Source: Branchiostoma floridae (lineage: Eukaryota > Chordata > Leptocardii > Amphioxiformes > Branchiostomatidae). Taken from it: a stretch of DNA of 64,000 nucleotides. Below, in pieces: positions 63,182 through 64,000 of this stretch (positions are counted from its first letter, which is position 1; every line of letters starts with the position of its first letter). The stretch is taken from the NCBI RefSeq assembly GCF_000003815.2, contig NC_049980.1, positions 19,469,117-19,533,116 on the forward strand, in the 5' to 3' direction. The notes below the pieces were generated by a model. It saw only the letters and a list, made by a program, of their open reading frames with translations. It had not been told where the DNA came from and searched no databases. Both the position numbers and the translations under genes were made by a program.

Positions 63182-63665
63182 GGCCTCAGAAAGTACATTT
63201 TATCAGCAGCTCATTAATTTTTGTCTGATTTTGAAGAAAAAACATTCCCCTCCAGAGATGGTCAACATATTGAGAAAGTACCAAAATATGTTGTGTTGTA
63301 GCCTTGATTGTACTTTAACTAAGTTGTAGAAGTGACACTAGTGTGGTAGTCATGACTGTAGTTGTATATTACTAAATAAAGTCATGTATAATTGCCAACT
63401 TGGTACTACCAGTGTACCACACTATTGCCACTTTTTTTGTGCACTTCTAGAATACAGGAATAGAAGACTCATAGAATACAGGAATAGAAGACTCATAGGC
63501 TGTAGTAGAGTCTACATTATTTTGTTGCTTCAATTCTTGTTTAACATGCAAAATTATGATGTTTCTTTTGAAAATTCAGCCATCTTGATTTTTACCTATC
63601 TTTTTTCCCTCTCTAATTATTTTTGGAGTCTGCAGTCATCCATAAAAGTTACTTGCTATATGGCC
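63182..63665. mobile_element. PIF/Harbinger-like MITE, copy C (eroded)
   Basis: Interior blocks match copy B (GATGGTCAACAT, AAAGTACCAAAATATG, GTTGTAGCCTTG, GTAGAAGTGACACTA) in the same order. The right end CATCCATAAAAGTTACTTGC then TATATGGCC keeps the TIR; the left end GGGCCTCAGAAAGTACATTTT is eroded. No TWA duplication can be confirmed. Confidence 0.65.
63449..63496 (+). repeat. 24-bp perfect tandem duplication
   Basis: A 24-bp unit beginning AGAATACAGGAATAGAAG and ending ACTCAT occurs twice in a row inside MITE copy C. The single-copy version in copy B (AATACAGGAATGAATG) shows it arose after insertion. Confidence 0.9.
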
Positions 63666-64000
63666 ATACTATCACAATATACTATACATGCATGTAGTGC
63701 ATCAGTCCCACACAGGACGAGTGTGGCACGAGTATGCTATAACTAGTATGAGTCCACGCTTCATATGTAATGATTCGCTGATATCGCGGTACGAGCTCTG
63801 AGCAGCAAAAGTTATTAACATAGCGTACGTGCAGCAAAGATACAACGCACAATGCCAACATACTGCACGAATTAGCACGGTTTGATCTACAATCAAGCAG
63901 TGCATTTTACCTACTACTAGCAATGCATGGCAAGCGCAAGCGCACAGATAGTGTGTAGATAGCGTATGCGACAAACACCCAGGGTGCACTAGAGATTTGG

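Larger units (their letters stand above)
61905..64000. other. ARNT 5' intron or upstream region
   Basis: The first in-window ARNT exon starts at 61904 with an acceptor site, so the sequence beyond is an intron. I found no minus-strand ATG exon ending in a donor with the needed phase; the start exon and promoter probably lie past 64000. It contains Harbinger-like MITE copy C and the tandem duplication below. Confidence 0.5.

Noticed and set aside
63702-63989. Minus-strand 95-codon ORF as the missing ARNT start exon
   Set aside because: It has no donor with the required phase and no similarity to ARNT N-termini.

Overview
The window reads as a piece of an amphioxus-like (Branchiostoma-type) invertebrate deuterostome draft genome. 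Genes are intron-rich and animal-like, with short exons and GT-AG introns. The repeat content is dense (tRNA-derived SINEs, short TIR elements, a hairpin repeat), and there are four runs of N: three of exactly 100 and one of 229. No bacterial operons, CRISPR arrays or rRNA genes are visible. Species assignment is inference; the proteins say only metazoan, probably an invertebrate chordate.

Layout: (1) 297-4931, + strand: the 3' part of a leucine-rich-repeat gene, one exon of which runs into an assembly gap. (2) 6948-10348, + strand: a complete 5-exon gene for a 189-residue acidic, low-complexity protein starting MGCSGS, resembling membrane-anchored GAP43/BASP1/MARCKS-type proteins in composition. 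(3) 13.6-17.4 kb: a gene-poor repeat island with nested mobile elements. (4) 17942-23208, + strand: a complete 725-residue FASTK/RAP-domain mitochondrial RNA protein. (5) 29024-37486, - strand: a complete 288-residue ABHD17 depalmitoylase. (6) 38072-41527, + strand: a complete 519-residue mitochondrial seryl-tRNA synthetase (SARS2), divergent from ABHD17 across a 585-bp GC-rich promoter region. (7) 44237-61904, - strand: ARNT (bHLH-PAS), 18 exons, complete at the 3' end; the start exon was not found and probably lies outside the window. For the four complete multi-exon genes I checked that exon phases sum to an open frame by hand.

The genes do not form an evident pathway. FASTKD and SARS2 both act in mitochondrial gene expression but are separated by ABHD17. 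ABHD17 and SARS2 probably share a bidirectional promoter.

The most interesting structure is in the repeats. A ~98-bp repeat occurs three times (15143-15240, 34217-34314, 52208-52301). Its core reads CTGAYGA, a hairpin whose stem changes sequence between copies but keeps its pairing, then GAAAC, which is the order of hammerhead-ribozyme core blocks. One copy is a clean insertion with a 12-bp target duplication inside a MULE-like MITE that itself has a 9-bp duplication. Three PIF/Harbinger-like MITEs, a second GGCCACA-type TIR element, a foldback hairpin and a four-unit intronic tandem repeat are also present.
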